A DNA stretch of 64,000 nucleotides from Parvularcula sp039818345. Its GTDB lineage: Bacteria > Pseudomonadota > Alphaproteobacteria > Caulobacterales > Parvularculaceae. The stretch lies in contig JBCBUC010000011.1 of the NCBI GenBank assembly GCA_039818345.1, forward strand, positions 1 through 64,000, given 5' to 3'. The notes below the pieces were generated by a model. The model saw only the letters and a list, made by a program, of their open reading frames with translations, had not been told where the DNA came from and did not search any database. The translations under genes and the position numbers were made by a program. Below are positions 25,437-34,881 of this stretch, piece by piece (positions within the stretch are counted from its first letter, which is position 1; each line of letters begins with the position of its first letter).

Positions 25437-26965
25437 TGAGGTTTGCGACCAGACGAGGGTTTGTCGTCGTCTTGGAGTGGCTTGCCGCGCATGGCTCGCG
25501 CGAGCCGTTCAATCGTATCATCTGACAGTTTGAGGCCACCATTGGCGAGCTGCCCTGCCACGTTCTCCGCTGCCTGAGCAAATTGCGGAAAAGCATCAAG
25601 AAGCGAAACGGCGGCCTCTGCACCAGCCCTTGCACGACGTTGTAATGCCGCCGCGCCAATCTCGCGCTGGACATAGGCTTTCACAATCGGTTCAGCGGTG
25701 CTCCAGAGGTCAATCTCAGGGTCAAGCACCCGGGCCACCCCTTCGACCACGACCATCGTCCGTTGCAGGAGGACCAATTCAGGCCGCAGATGCATGTCAA
25801 AGATATCGGTGACATCGAAGAGCTGCTGCATCACGCCGCTCATATCAAATTCATTCGCACGCTTATTAAAGATAGGCTCGCCTACGGCTCGAAGCGCGGT
25901 GGCGAACGCCTCCATATTGAAATGAGACGGGACATAACCAGCATCGAAATGGGCCTTTGCGGCCAATTTATAGTCGCGCCGGATGAACCCGTAGATGATC
26001 TCCGCAAACGCTTTGCGAGCAGGCTCATCAAGGCGGCCCATGATGCCAAAATCAATCAGCACAAGGCGGCCTTGCGCATCGATCATCAGATTGCCCTGAT
26101 GCATATCGGCGTGAAAGAAACCCTGCTCCAACGCGGTCGTGAGAAAGACTTGCATCACACGGCGCGCAAGATGCCGCCGGTTGATCGTGCGCTCGGCGAG
26201 AGCTTCAGGATCTGACAATGCCGTTCCGTCAATCCATTCGACCGTCAGCACACGGCGACTCGACCATTGCCATTCCACCTCAGGAATGACGATATCATCC
26301 ATCTCAGCGATATTCTCACGGAGCTCTGAAGCGCTTCCCGCCTCGATCCGGAGATCAAATTCAACCTCAGAAGCTTCCATCAGTGTCGAGATGAACTTAA
26401 CGGGCTCGAGACGGCGGGACGCTGGAACAAAGCGTTGCGCGAGACGCGCGCCCAAGAGCAAAATCCGAAACTCTTTTCGGGCTTTCTTTTCGATCCCTGG
26501 ACGGAGGATTTTGACAGCAACCGGGCGACCATCAAGCGTTTCGGCCTTATGGACTTGGGCAATCGAAGCCGCGGCCACAGGCTCAGAAAAACTCTCGAAG
26601 AGCGCGGTTACGGGGCGCCCAAAACTCCGCTCAATCTCCTTTTCCGCTTCGGCCATGGAGAAGGGCGGCATTTTATCCTGCAGCTCGCCCAAATCATTGG
26701 CCATTTGTAGACCGATTATATCCGGACGGGTCGCCAATAGCTGACCGAACTTAACATAGGCAGGGCCTTGGCCGCCGAGCGCTGCTGCCAGACGTTGGCC
26801 TGGTCGTCGCCCACGATCACGCGCTCCTAGGCGCGCGATCTTACCAATCGTCCGGGCGAAGGGCGGGACCAAGCCGGCAAACTCGCGCGGTATCAGCGCG
26901 TCGTGGCGCGCCAGGACCCAAGCGACCGCGAACAAACTGAATAGGTCACGCAAGGTCCGGAACAT
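25433..26965 (-). CDS. ubiB: Ubiquinone biosynthesis atypical kinase UbiB
   Basis: Membrane-associated ABC1/ADCK-type kinase-like ATPase needed for ubiquinone synthesis. The 510-residue protein contains the diagnostic KxGQ motif (KFGQLLATRPD), the Ala-rich nucleotide loop AAASIAQVHKA, catalytic ADMHQGN and metal-binding DFG in VLIDFGIMG. The C-terminus lacks two long clear transmembrane helices and ends in a basic tail DDKPSSGRKPH. It starts 3 bases after ubiE ends, so the two are one transcription unit. Confidence 0.97.
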   Translation of the reverse strand: MFRTLRDLFSLFAVAWVLARHDALIPREFAGLVPPFARTIGKIARLGARDRGRRPGQRLAAALGGQGPAYVKFGQLLATRPDIIGLQMANDLGELQDKMPPFSMAEAEKEIERSFGRPVTALFESFSEPVAAASIAQVHKAETLDGRPVAVKILRPGIEKKARKEFRILLLGARLAQRFVPASRRLEPVKFISTLMEASEVEFDLRIEAGSASELRENIAEMDDIVIPEVEWQWSSRRVLTVEWIDGTALSDPEALAERTINRRHLARRVMQVFLTTALEQGFFHADMHQGNLMIDAQGRLVLIDFGIMGRLDEPARKAFAEIIYGFIRRDYKLAAKAHFDAGYVPSHFNMEAFATALRAVGEPIFNKRANEFDMSGVMQQLFDVTDIFDMHLRPELVLLQRTMVVVEGVARVLDPEIDLWSTAEPIVKAYVQREIGAAALQRRARAGAEAAVSLLDAFPQFAQAAENVAGQLANGGLKLSDDTIERLARAMRGKPLQDDDKPSSGRKPH

Positions 26966-26968
26966 CGT

Positions 26969-27718
26969 CTAAATCTTTGCCGCCATGTGAAGGACTGCCA
27001 CGCCGCCGGTGAAACGCTCATAGCTCACCCGCGAAAACCCAGCCTTCTGCAACTCCGCACTCAATGCATCGGGCGCGGGAAAACGGCGGATCGAATCGAC
27101 GAGGTATTGGTAACTGTCGCGATCACCCACCACCGCTTCGCCGAGGCGCGGGATCACTGTATCGGAGTAGCGGTTATAAAGCGCGCGAAACGCGGCTTGC
27201 GGCGGCGTGGAGAATTCGAGCACAAACAATCGTCCACCATACCGCAGCACACGGAAGGCCTCGCGGAAAGCAGCCGCACGGTCGGTCACGTTTCGAATAC
27301 CAAAGGCGATCGAATAATGGCTGAAGATACCGTCTTCAAAGGGCAATACCTCGGCATCGCCGCAGACGCGCGCCGCGCGGTCGCGCTCCATACCGGCACC
27401 CAGCATCGCTTCATTAATATCGCAGACGACAGCGTCAGCAGGGGGGCGCCCCCGATGCTCGCGCGAATCGGCGCGTTTTAAGAAACTGTTGGCGACATCG
27501 CCTGTGCCGCCCGCCACATCGATCAAGTGATGGCCGGGCTGCGGCACCATCCGGTCGACCAGCACGGACTTCCAGATCCGGTGCATACCGCCGGACATCA
27601 AGTCGTTCATCACATCATAGGACGTGGCGACCGAGCGGAAGACCTCGCCGACGAGCGGTGCTTTCTCGCTCGCTTTGACATCGCGGGCGCCGAACGGAAC
27701 TTGGGTGTCGTCTCTCAT
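26969..27718 (-). CDS. ubiE: Ubiquinone/menaquinone methyltransferase UbiE
   Basis: SAM-dependent C-methyltransferase of ubiquinone synthesis. Motifs: FGARDVKASEKAPLVGEVFRSVATSYDVMNDLMS, motif I IDVAGGTGDVA, VCGDAEVLPFED, FGIRNVTD and the motif VLEFSTPP. At 249 residues from ATG 27718 it has family length; the frame is open to 27763, but those extra residues are not family-like. Located directly upstream of ubiB, as in many alphaproteobacteria. Confidence 0.97.
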   Translation of the reverse strand: MRDDTQVPFGARDVKASEKAPLVGEVFRSVATSYDVMNDLMSGGMHRIWKSVLVDRMVPQPGHHLIDVAGGTGDVANSFLKRADSREHRGRPPADAVVCDINEAMLGAGMERDRAARVCGDAEVLPFEDGIFSHYSIAFGIRNVTDRAAAFREAFRVLRYGGRLFVLEFSTPPQAAFRALYNRYSDTVIPRLGEAVVGDRDSYQYLVDSIRRFPAPDALSAELQKAGFSRVSYERFTGGVAVLHMAAKI

Positions 27719-27801
27719 TGGGCTCTCACGGCCTTCCATCTCGGCAGACGTCCTAGCGCGCAAGGGTTTACGGGTCTTGAGGCCTGCCGACGCAGGGCCT
27801 C

Positions 27802-29799
27802 TCAGAAGCGAGCGCGCAAGACAACCTCACCAGCTCGCTCTTCGCCAGGGAAATAGCGTTCATTGCCAAAGGCAAAGTCAGCGCGCCGCGCGTAACGCTG
27901 GTCGGTCACGTTGCGGGCGATACCCGCGATGCTGAACCGATCATTGAGCTGGATTTCGGCGCGGAGGTCCAAGAGATCATGGCCGGGATAGGATTCTGTG
28001 TTGGCAGCATTGGTTTGGTACTGGCCAACATGGGTGTAGGTCGCCTCAAAGAGGAAACGATCGTTCGGCCGATAGGTGAGCCGTGCCGACGCCAGGGTCT
28101 TCGGCGCGGTGTCCACGAGATCGCCATCCTCGATCGTCTCCGACGCATTACCAACCACCCGGTCAAAGGCGTAGCGGTGCTCCGCATACGTGCCGCTACC
28201 TGCGATAGTGAGGACGTCATTGATAGGAATAACAGCCTCGACCTCAACGCCCACATGGGTGGTCTCCCCATCGGTCACGTTGAAGCCATCGGCGTCGCGG
28301 AAAAACACTGATTCTTTTTTCATCGCGTAACCAGCGATGCTCATCTGTCCCCAGCCAGCAACCGTGCGCCAACCAAACTCGAGACTATCGAGGGTCTCTG
28401 GCTCAATATCGGTGACATCTTGATTGATCTGGATACGGTAGAGCTCTGTGGTTTGAGGTGGGCGTGCACCGCGGGCTAGCGAGAGATAGACGCTCTGCTC
28501 ACTGTTGATATCGTAAAGCGCAGCAATCTTGCCGGTGGCGACGGAAAAATCGTCGGTCCGGTCCTCTGGTCGCTGGAACCGTCCCTCAGTCCCCGGCTCA
28601 GCCTCGGTTTCATAGTCATAATGCGTGAACGTGCCGCGTAAGCCTGCTTGCAGCCGGAGTTTATCGGTCGCCCGATAGGAGAGCCTAGCAAACGGTGCCG
28701 CCTCAACGGCATCGACATTATAATCGTAATGCAGTCCTTGGACAAAGCTGAAGACCGTTGGATCCTCTTGGAACTCCCGAAGTGACCCCCGTGTTGCGTC
28801 GAGATCGAAACCAACCGTGAGTTCAAGCTCTTCCGTTAGCTGACGGAATGCGTTGCTTTGTAGGCCAAGGCTTGTGTGTTCGTTTTCCTCAAGCGCATCA
28901 CCAGGAAGGAAGTGCTGGCGGAACTCCATGTCGGTCCAGCGAAAAAAGGGCGTGACCGAGCCGGTCCATCCTGCACGCTCAAAAGGTGTTTCTAAGCTAA
29001 TCAGCGTATGCCGCACATCCCGGAAAGCCTCAGGATTGGGGTTTGTTCGCCGCAGGTCGTCATCTTCATAGGCGTTGTCGCCGATAACAAAGCCGGCGGT
29101 CTCTTGCTCCAATTGATGGGACGAAATCTTAAGCGTGCTCGATCCTAAGGCGATCGATGAAAACGATTTGAACTCATTGGCCCCGGAATTGTCTCTGTAC
29201 CCACCATCGCGATAAAAACTCACGCCCGTGGACGCCCGTTTGGTACTGCCCATGACACTCGCTTTGTAGCGCTGGAAACTGCCATAAGAGAGTTGGGCGA
29301 TGTTCGGCGCCTGTCCTGGCTCTGGCGTCAGGACGTTGATCGCGCCGTGAAGCGCGTTGGATCCATAAGCGACATCACCTGGTCCGCGCAGCACCTCGAC
29401 CTGCCGCGCAAACGGGAAACCGGCGTGAAACAAACCGTTGAGGTTGGCAAAACCTGGCGCGCGCAGGGCAACGCCGTCTTGGAGAAACAGAAAAGACCCA
29501 GCGCCCGCACCGCCGGTCAAGACCGGCGAGCGAATAGCGGTCAGGTGCTCGGCACCAGAACCTGACTGGACATAGGTTCCCGCGGCTCGATTAAGCAGCT
29601 CCGCTGGGCGTCGCGGCGATACCAACATCACCTCATCACCGCTCAGCACGCTGATGCTCGATGCCACATCTGTTAGAGCAATATCGCGGCGTTCAGCGGT
29701 GACCACAACGGTTTCCATCGCGAAGACGGAACCATTGACGATCACAAAAGACGCAACGCTTGCGGCGGTCAAAGCCCGCCCCCACCCAATGATCGTCAA
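27802..29799 (-). CDS. TonB-dependent outer-membrane receptor
   Basis: About 665 residues. Plug domain opens with TonB box METVVVTAERRD, then ADLLNRAAG-type PAELLNRAAGTYVQSGSG, FLFLQDGVALRAPGFANLNG and VEVLRGPGDVAYGSNALHGAINV. The barrel ends VVLRARF (terminal Phe). Substrate unknown: no siderophore, vitamin or metal gene is next to it and I see no riboswitch. The first in-frame ATG lies after the signal peptide, so translation must use TTG or GTG. TTG at 29799 is preceded by GGAGGG and gives a good signal peptide (TIIGWGRALTAASVASF, ending SVFA); TTG 29853 is the alternative. Confidence 0.85.
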   Translation of the reverse strand: MTIIGWGRALTAASVASFVIVNGSVFAMETVVVTAERRDIALTDVASSISVLSGDEVMLVSPRRPAELLNRAAGTYVQSGSGAEHLTAIRSPVLTGGAGAGSFLFLQDGVALRAPGFANLNGLFHAGFPFARQVEVLRGPGDVAYGSNALHGAINVLTPEPGQAPNIAQLSYGSFQRYKASVMGSTKRASTGVSFYRDGGYRDNSGANEFKSFSSIALGSSTLKISSHQLEQETAGFVIGDNAYEDDDLRRTNPNPEAFRDVRHTLISLETPFERAGWTGSVTPFFRWTDMEFRQHFLPGDALEENEHTSLGLQSNAFRQLTEELELTVGFDLDATRGSLREFQEDPTVFSFVQGLHYDYNVDAVEAAPFARLSYRATDKLRLQAGLRGTFTHYDYETEAEPGTEGRFQRPEDRTDDFSVATGKIAALYDINSEQSVYLSLARGARPPQTTELYRIQINQDVTDIEPETLDSLEFGWRTVAGWGQMSIAGYAMKKESVFFRDADGFNVTDGETTHVGVEVEAVIPINDVLTIAGSGTYAEHRYAFDRVVGNASETIEDGDLVDTAPKTLASARLTYRPNDRFLFEATYTHVGQYQTNAANTESYPGHDLLDLRAEIQLNDRFSIAGIARNVTDQRYARRADFAFGNERYFPGEERAGEVVLRARF

Positions 29800-30112
29800 C
29801 CCACCCTCCGTGAATGATCCGGTCCGTCCTAACGCGTTGAGCGCTTGATCCAAGTGGTCCTGCCAAATAGGAACCGTAATGTGATCACACTTGCTGGTTC
29901 ATTTGGGTAGGCGCATCGTGGATATCCCGCACATCCTTTGCGCAATCTCATGAAAAACATCAAGAATTTGTTATAAAAGAAAGCGACACAGACTTGTCAT
30001 TTTCCATTGACGAGCCATGCAGCCCGTGGTTCGGTTAACCTTGACAAACGTTAAAGAAATCGGCTGCACGCGCTTCAGGACCAACAGCGCTGGGGATTGA
30101 AAGGGGCGAATT
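29800..30112. promoter_or_regulatory. Divergent promoter region, TonB receptor and ihfB
   Basis: A perfect 10-bp palindrome TGTGATCACA lies at 29880-29889, upstream of the TonB receptor, and could be a CRP/FNR-type or other operator, though the spacing does not match classical CRP. On the ihfB side, GGTTAACC is followed by TTGACA at 30041-30046, a possible -35 element, without a clear -10. No gene or riboswitch seen. Confidence 0.3.
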
Positions 30113-30445
30113 ATGATCAAGTCCGAGCTCATTCAAATTTTGGCCGACGAGAACCCTCATCTCTTCGCCAAAGACGTTGAGCGCATGGTGAACGTGGTGT
30201 TCGATGAAATCACCGAAGCACTCGCGGAAGGCGACCGCGTGGAGTTGCGAGGGTTTGGTGCATTTTCGGTGCGTCACCGCGAGGCGCGCACGGGCCGGAA
30301 CCCACGGACCGGCGAGTCTGTTGACGTCGAAGAAAAGTGGGCTCCTTTCTTTAAGGCCGGCAAGGAAATTCGTGAGCGTATCAATGGCGGCACCGATGTT
30401 GACGACGAAGACACAGCGCCGCGAAAAGTCGCGCGAGCAGGCTAA
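30113..30445 (+). CDS. ihfB: Integration host factor subunit beta
   Basis: DNA-bending nucleoid protein of the HU/IHF family. The 110-residue protein has MIKSELIQILADENPHL, a helix pair, the strand ELRGFGAFSVRHREARTGRNPRTGE (the conserved Pro that intercalates DNA) and an acidic C-terminal tail slightly longer than in E. coli. IHF-beta is favoured over HU by the sequence around GDRVELRGFGAF and by the following lapA-trpF, the usual alphaproteobacterial order. The rpsA gene that often precedes it is absent here. Confidence 0.95.
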   Translation: MIKSELIQILADENPHLFAKDVERMVNVVFDEITEALAEGDRVELRGFGAFSVRHREARTGRNPRTGESVDVEEKWAPFFKAGKEIRERINGGTDVDDEDTAPRKVARAG

Positions 30446-30489
30446 GCTCCCCTCTTTCCAAGGTAGGCAAGCGGCGGCATGAAGAGCCT

Positions 30490-30834
30490 ATGCGACGTTT
30501 TTTGACGACCTCTGCTCTCATTCTCTTCGGTATTGTGTTGGTGGCGTTTCTGGTCGCCAACCGCCAGCCGGTGACCATCAGTTTTGATCCCTTCAACACT
30601 GACGACCCTGCTTTCAGCTTCACACAACCCCTTTGGGTGGCGCCGGCTGGATCGTTGCTGGTGGGTTATGTTCTTGGCGCCTTGGGCATGTGGCTTTCCA
30701 ACAGCGGCCTTCGAAAAAAAGCGGCCGCTCGCCAACAAAAGGTTCGCGAACTCGAGCGTGAGGTCGACCTTGCCAACGACCTCACCGTGCAAACCACACC
30801 TTCGGGTACACGCTTGCCTGCCTTACGGTCGTGA
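30490..30834 (+). CDS. LapA-domain (DUF1049) membrane protein
   Basis: A 114-residue protein with two transmembrane helices: LTTSALILFGIVLVAFLVANRQPVTISFDPF at the N-terminus (the N-R-Q-x-V-x-x-x-F-D-P pattern is typical of the family) and WVAPAGSLLVGYVLGALGMWL in the middle, followed by a charged coiled coil. The family is linked to lipopolysaccharide assembly. It lies 44 bases after ihfB and its end overlaps trpF by 4 bases. Confidence 0.88.
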   Translation: MRRFLTTSALILFGIVLVAFLVANRQPVTISFDPFNTDDPAFSFTQPLWVAPAGSLLVGYVLGALGMWLSNSGLRKKAAARQQKVRELEREVDLANDLTVQTTPSGTRLPALRS

Positions 30835-31490
30835 ACCGTCCGCTTCTCATCAAGATCTGTGGTCTGAGAACACCAGACGATGCCAAGGCAACCGTCGACG
30901 CGGGTGCACAACTCGGCGGCCTTGTCTTTGCCCAAGCGAGCCCGCGGCGGGTGAATTTGCGCGAGGCCCATAAGGTCAGGGATATCCTTTTTGGCAATGC
31001 CGAAGTCGTCGGCCTTTTTGCCAACAATGCTTTTGAAGAGATCGCCGCCACCCACAGCGCCGTCGGGCTCGACCGGATCCAACTCCACGGCGCAGAAGAC
31101 GATGCGTTCACAGAGCGAGTCGAGAGAGAGATCGGCCTTCCCGTCCTCCGCGCTGTACCAATAGCGACGCGCAACGACGCCAAAGCGGCCGACGATCGCA
31201 AAGGGTCAGCCCTCTTGTTCGACGCCAAGCCCCCAAAAAACGACGCTCAAACAGGCGGGCACGGCATGGCCTTCGATTGGTTGGCCCTTAAGGGATATGA
31301 TGGCGAGAGAAATTTCCTTCTCGCCGGTGGTTTGACCCCTGACAATGTCGGCGAGGCGATCAAAACGGCAAGCGCCCATGATGCTTTCGTTGGCGTGGAC
31401 GTCTCATCAGGGGTGGAGATAGAGCGCGGCGTCAAAGACAGCACCCTCATTCACACCTTTGCCGACGCAGCCAGGGCAACGCTAGGGTGA
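30831..31490 (+). CDS. trpF: Phosphoribosylanthranilate isomerase
   Basis: Third step of tryptophan synthesis (PRA to CdRP). 219 residues, TIM barrel: LIKICGLRTPDDA with the catalytic Cys, GGLVFAQASPRRVN, DRIQLHGAEDD, LLAGGLTPDNV and GVDVSSGVE with the catalytic Asp. GTG start overlapping the lapA-like gene (GTGA). In related genomes trpB follows directly, but here about 2.1 kb of other genes intervene. Confidence 0.97.
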   Translation: MNRPLLIKICGLRTPDDAKATVDAGAQLGGLVFAQASPRRVNLREAHKVRDILFGNAEVVGLFANNAFEEIAATHSAVGLDRIQLHGAEDDAFTERVEREIGLPVLRAVPIATRNDAKAADDRKGSALLFDAKPPKNDAQTGGHGMAFDWLALKGYDGERNFLLAGGLTPDNVGEAIKTASAHDAFVGVDVSSGVEIERGVKDSTLIHTFADAARATLG

Positions 31491-31518
31491 GAATGTCCGT
31501 CAACCGAGCGGGCAAACC

Positions 31519-32001
31519 ATGAACATTCGCCTTGCTCAGCCTCAAGATGACGATGGAATATGGGCCGTGCTCGAACCGATGGTTCGCGCAGGCGATAGCT
31601 ATACCCTGCCGCGGGATTGGAGCCGAGCACAAACACTTGCCTATTGGATGGGCGAGGGCATGACGGTCTTTGTGGCCGAAGAGAGCGACACGGTTCTTGG
31701 CACTTATTACATCCGCGCCAACTACAAAGGAGGCGGTGCGCATACGGCCAATTGCGGCTATGTTGTGCACCCCAATGCGGAGGGCCGAGGCCTAGCACGC
31801 AAGATGGCTGAGCATTCCATCGCAGCGGCGCAAGCTTACGGCTTCAGGGCCATGCAGTTCAACTTCGTTATCGCAACCAACCACGCAGCGCTGAAGCTTT
31901 GGCCAAGCTTAGGGTTCGAGAAGATCGGATGCATTCCGCAGGCGTTCAATCACCCAACGGACGGTTTCGTTGACGCCTATATCTTTCACCGGGCCCTTTA
32001 G
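31519..32001 (+). CDS. GNAT family N-acetyltransferase
   Basis: A 160-residue GCN5-related acetyltransferase. The acetyl-CoA loop is recognisable as NCGYVVHPNAEGRGLARKMAEHS, with the preceding strand TVLGTYYIRANY and later LKLWPSLGFEKIGCIP, the usual C-terminal signature. It resembles the family that includes L-azetidine-2-carboxylate and other amino-acid acetyltransferases, but the substrate is unknown. It shares its stop with the next GNAT gene on the opposite strand (TTAG overlap). Confidence 0.87.
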   Translation: MNIRLAQPQDDDGIWAVLEPMVRAGDSYTLPRDWSRAQTLAYWMGEGMTVFVAEESDTVLGTYYIRANYKGGGAHTANCGYVVHPNAEGRGLARKMAEHSIAAAQAYGFRAMQFNFVIATNHAALKLWPSLGFEKIGCIPQAFNHPTDGFVDAYIFHRAL

Positions 32002-32447
32002 ATCTCTAAGATCATATCCACGCGGTGCATCCCCTCGCCCCAACCATCCTCCACACGACGATGTCTTGTCGCGCCAAAATGGATGTAAAATGCTTCACTG
32101 ACATGGCTGGCTGCGATGTCGATGGTTGTGACGCCGCGCGCCCGCGCCTCGTCCAGGAGGTGTTCGATCATCAGTCGGCCAACGCCCTGGCCATGGCGTG
32201 ATGGGGCAGCCATGAACCAAACGATCCGTCCACGCCTCTCCCCTTCATCCCTCAGACCAAAAGCGCCAATCACTTCACCATCGTCGACAACAACCCGGTA
32301 GATCGCGGCCTGTTGGGATAAAAAACGCGTCAGGGCCTCACGCTCATCGGGGTGAAAGAAGGCGGGCGCATTGTCATCAAAAAGCCGAAGAACAGCAGAG
32401 CGATGCTGATCACCGAAGGGCACGATCTGCATGGACGATGCAGCCAT
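31998..32447 (-). CDS. GNAT family N-acetyltransferase
   Basis: A 149-residue acetyltransferase with the acetyl-CoA motif APSRHGQGVGRLMIEHLLDEARA, preceded by strand VIGAFGLRDEG and followed by a degenerate fourth motif FYIHFGATRHRRV. Substrate unknown. GGGAG lies 6 bases before the ATG. It begins a run of minus-strand genes (GNAT, VOC, DJ-1/PfpI) inside the tryptophan gene cluster. Confidence 0.85.
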   Translation of the reverse strand: MAASSMQIVPFGDQHRSAVLRLFDDNAPAFFHPDEREALTRFLSQQAAIYRVVVDDGEVIGAFGLRDEGERRGRIVWFMAAPSRHGQGVGRLMIEHLLDEARARGVTTIDIAASHVSEAFYIHFGATRHRRVEDGWGEGMHRVDMILEI

Positions 32448-32459
32448 AAGAGCTCCCGT

Positions 32460-32855
32460 CTACGCCATCCGCTCAATCAGGTCCCATTTGTTCCCATAAG
32501 GATCAGAAAAGACGATCACCTTGCCAAAGTCTTCAAGACGCGGCGTCTCTTCGTCAAAAGTCACGCCAGCGCGTTGATAGCGCGCATAGTCGCGATCAAA
32601 ATCATCCGTTTCGAGAAAAAGAAACACCCGGCCACCGGTTTGATTACCGATAGCAGCCTCTTGCTCAGCACCCTTTGCTTTGGCCAAAAGAAGCGAGGTT
32701 TCCTTCGCACCAGGCGGGGTGACACGGACCCAACGCTTGGTATCACTGAGCCTTGTGTCTTCGGCCAGCGTGAACCCAAGCGTGTTGACGTAAAACGCGA
32801 TCGCTTCGTCATAGTCCGGAACAACCAAGGCCAAAGCGGAGAGATATTGCCTCAT
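32460..32855 (-). CDS. VOC family (glyoxalase/bleomycin-resistance fold) protein
   Basis: 131 residues with two paired beta-alpha-beta-beta-beta modules: AFYVNTLGFTLAEDTRL in the first and VIVFSDPYGNKWDLIE, the diagnostic C-terminal segment, in the second. The metal ligand set (His, Glu) is incomplete to the eye: the final Glu of DLIE is present. Could be a glyoxalase-like or small-molecule resistance protein. Start overlaps the DJ-1/PfpI gene by 4 bases (ATGA), so the two are translationally coupled. Confidence 0.87.
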   Translation of the reverse strand: MRQYLSALALVVPDYDEAIAFYVNTLGFTLAEDTRLSDTKRWVRVTPPGAKETSLLLAKAKGAEQEAAIGNQTGGRVFLFLETDDFDRDYARYQRAGVTFDEETPRLEDFGKVIVFSDPYGNKWDLIERMA

Positions 32856-33529
32856 GGTGCGACCCCCGCCTCCAGCATCGCTGCGTGCACCAACGCCACG
32901 CGTTCTTGGTAGATGCCCGATAGCGCATCGCCGACCTCACTTGGTTGATCGGTGAGGATGCCCCGGCCAAAGGGCGGACCCGGATCATACTCAACCGCCG
33001 TTGCGACGGTCCGGGCAAAAGACTCGCCCGCGACCTCCGCCAACACCGTAAGGCCAAAATCAATACCCGCGGTCACGCCGCCTCCTGTAAAGGTCGTCCC
33101 ATCACGGACAACCCTTTCATGGACGGGGGCGGCGCCAACCAAGGATAAAAGGTGGTGATACGCCCAATGGGTGGTCGCCTTCTTGCCTTGAAGCAGTCCC
33201 GCAACGCCGAGGATCAGTGCCCCCGTACAAACCGACGTGGTATAAGTCGCGGTCTTGGCAAGGCGCTGAACGCTCGACATCAAATGACCGTCTGCCATCG
33301 CACCAACCACGCCCATACCGCCGGGCACGCAGAGCAGATCAGCGTGCGCCAGATCATCAAACGTCACCGTCGGGTTGATCGAAAAACCGCAATCGGTGGG
33401 CACCGGCGCCATGCTGCTTGCCGCGTAGTGGACCGCGCTATCGGGCATGCGGCACAAAATTTGAGCCGGGCCCGTCATGTCGAGCTGGGTCACATCGGGA
33501 AAGAGAACAAAAACGATCGAGAAAGCCAT
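32852..33529 (-). CDS. DJ-1/PfpI family protein, isonitrile-hydratase-like
   Basis: A 225-residue GATase1-like protein: LFPDVTQLDMTGPAQIL, LLCVPGGMGV and the nucleophile elbow TSVCTGALILGVAGLL with Cys near residue 101. The ATTHWA and GGGVTAGIDFGL segments match isonitrile hydratase and GlxA-type proteins. It lacks the AraC DNA-binding domain of GlxA. Hydrolase or hydratase activity on a small molecule is likely. Coupled with the VOC gene. Confidence 0.87.
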   Translation of the reverse strand: MAFSIVFVLFPDVTQLDMTGPAQILCRMPDSAVHYAASSMAPVPTDCGFSINPTVTFDDLAHADLLCVPGGMGVVGAMADGHLMSSVQRLAKTATYTTSVCTGALILGVAGLLQGKKATTHWAYHHLLSLVGAAPVHERVVRDGTTFTGGGVTAGIDFGLTVLAEVAGESFARTVATAVEYDPGPPFGRGILTDQPSEVGDALSGIYQERVALVHAAMLEAGVAP

Positions 33530-33633
33530 ACCGCCTCACCTAGCGCAGACCGGGCTGGTTGTCTCATGCGCGCGCCACCGCATGGCCAGACCCGAATGTG
33601 CCTGCTAGGGCGGCGAGCTTGAGGAGAAAGACC

Positions 33634-34881
33634 ATGCCCGACGACGCGCGCCAATCGCTCAACAGCTACCGCCTTGGTCCCGATGACGAAGGACGGTTCG
33701 GCTCGTTTGGCGGCCGGTTTGTGGCTGAAACGCTGATGCCCTTGGTGCTGGAGCTCAACGAGCAATACACCGCGGCGAAAGCCGACCCAAGCTTTCAAGA
33801 GGAGCTCGACGACCTTCTTAAAACCTATGTTGGTCGCCCCTCACCCCTGACCTATGCGGGGCGCTTGACCGAGCATGCGCGCGAGCAGGCGGAGCCCGGC
33901 AAAGGGGCAAAGATTTACCTCAAGCGCGACGAGCTGAACCACACCGGCGCGCATAAGATCAACAATTGCGTCGGGCAGGTGCTGCTAGCTAAGCGTATGG
34001 GGCGAACACGGATTATTGCCGAGACCGGCGCCGGACAGCACGGCGTAGCGACGGCCACAGTGTGCGCTTTGATGGGTTTGCCGTGCGTGGTCTATATGGG
34101 CGCCGCCGACGTTGAGCGGCAAAAGCCCAACGTCTTTCGCATGAAGCTCCTTGGCGCTGAGATTGTGCCAGTGACCAGTGGTAAGGGTACACTGAAAGAT
34201 GCGATGAACGATGCGCTGCGCGACTGGGTCACCAATGTCGCGGACACATTTTATGTCATCGGGACCGCAGCGGGGCCCCATCCCTATCCCATGATGGTGC
34301 GAGATTTTCAGTCCGTCATCGGAGACGAGGCCAAGGCCCAAATGCTTGAGGCTGAAGGCCGTTTGCCCGATGTTGCCATGGCCTGCATCGGTGGCGGCTC
34401 CAACGCCATCGGACTTTTCCATCCTTTCCTTGATGACACATCAGTGCGCCTCATCGGTGTTGAAGCCGCGGGCAAAGGCCTGAATTCAGGAGAGCACGCA
34501 GCAAGCCTGACTGGCGGTAAGCCCGGTGTTCTGCACGGGAACAAAACCTATCTTCTCCAGGATGAACACGGACAAATCGACGACGCGCACTCGATCTCCG
34601 CGGGTCTCGACTACCCCGGTATTGGGCCAGAGCACGCCTTTCTCCATGAGACAGGCCGGGTTGAATACATGTCCGCCACCGACACCGAAGCGCTTGAAGC
34701 ATTCCAGCTTTGCGCCATAAAAGAGGGCATCATCCCAGCCCTTGAGCCAAGCCATGCCCTGGCTCGCGCCCTTGACATTGCTGGGGAAATGGACCGCGAA
34801 GAGATCCTGCTCCTTAACATGTGCGGCCGCGGCGATAAGGACGTCTTCACCGTGGCGGATGCTCTGGGCGTCGAGGTTTAG
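33634..34881 (+). CDS. trpB: Tryptophan synthase beta chain
   Basis: PLP enzyme joining indole and serine. The 415-residue protein has the PLP-Lys motif LNHTGAHKINN, RIIAETGAGQHGVATAT, the phosphate loop CIGGGSNAIGLFHPF and the C-terminal HALA and LLNMCGRGDKDVFTV. ATG 33634 (MPDDARQSLNSY) behind GAGGAG is preferred to an upstream start at 33559. Unusually, trpA is 3.5 kb downstream rather than adjacent; the intervening genes are unrelated. Its stop overlaps a GNAT gene on the other strand (TTAG). Confidence 0.98.
   Translation: MPDDARQSLNSYRLGPDDEGRFGSFGGRFVAETLMPLVLELNEQYTAAKADPSFQEELDDLLKTYVGRPSPLTYAGRLTEHAREQAEPGKGAKIYLKRDELNHTGAHKINNCVGQVLLAKRMGRTRIIAETGAGQHGVATATVCALMGLPCVVYMGAADVERQKPNVFRMKLLGAEIVPVTSGKGTLKDAMNDALRDWVTNVADTFYVIGTAAGPHPYPMMVRDFQSVIGDEAKAQMLEAEGRLPDVAMACIGGGSNAIGLFHPFLDDTSVRLIGVEAAGKGLNSGEHAASLTGGKPGVLHGNKTYLLQDEHGQIDDAHSISAGLDYPGIGPEHAFLHETGRVEYMSATDTEALEAFQLCAIKEGIIPALEPSHALARALDIAGEMDREEILLLNMCGRGDKDVFTVADALGVEV

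Noticed and set aside
29880..29889. TGTGATCACA as a CRP site for the TonB receptor
   Set aside because: The half-sites abut without the 6-base spacer of CRP/FNR sites. It is kept only as a note in the regulatory region.
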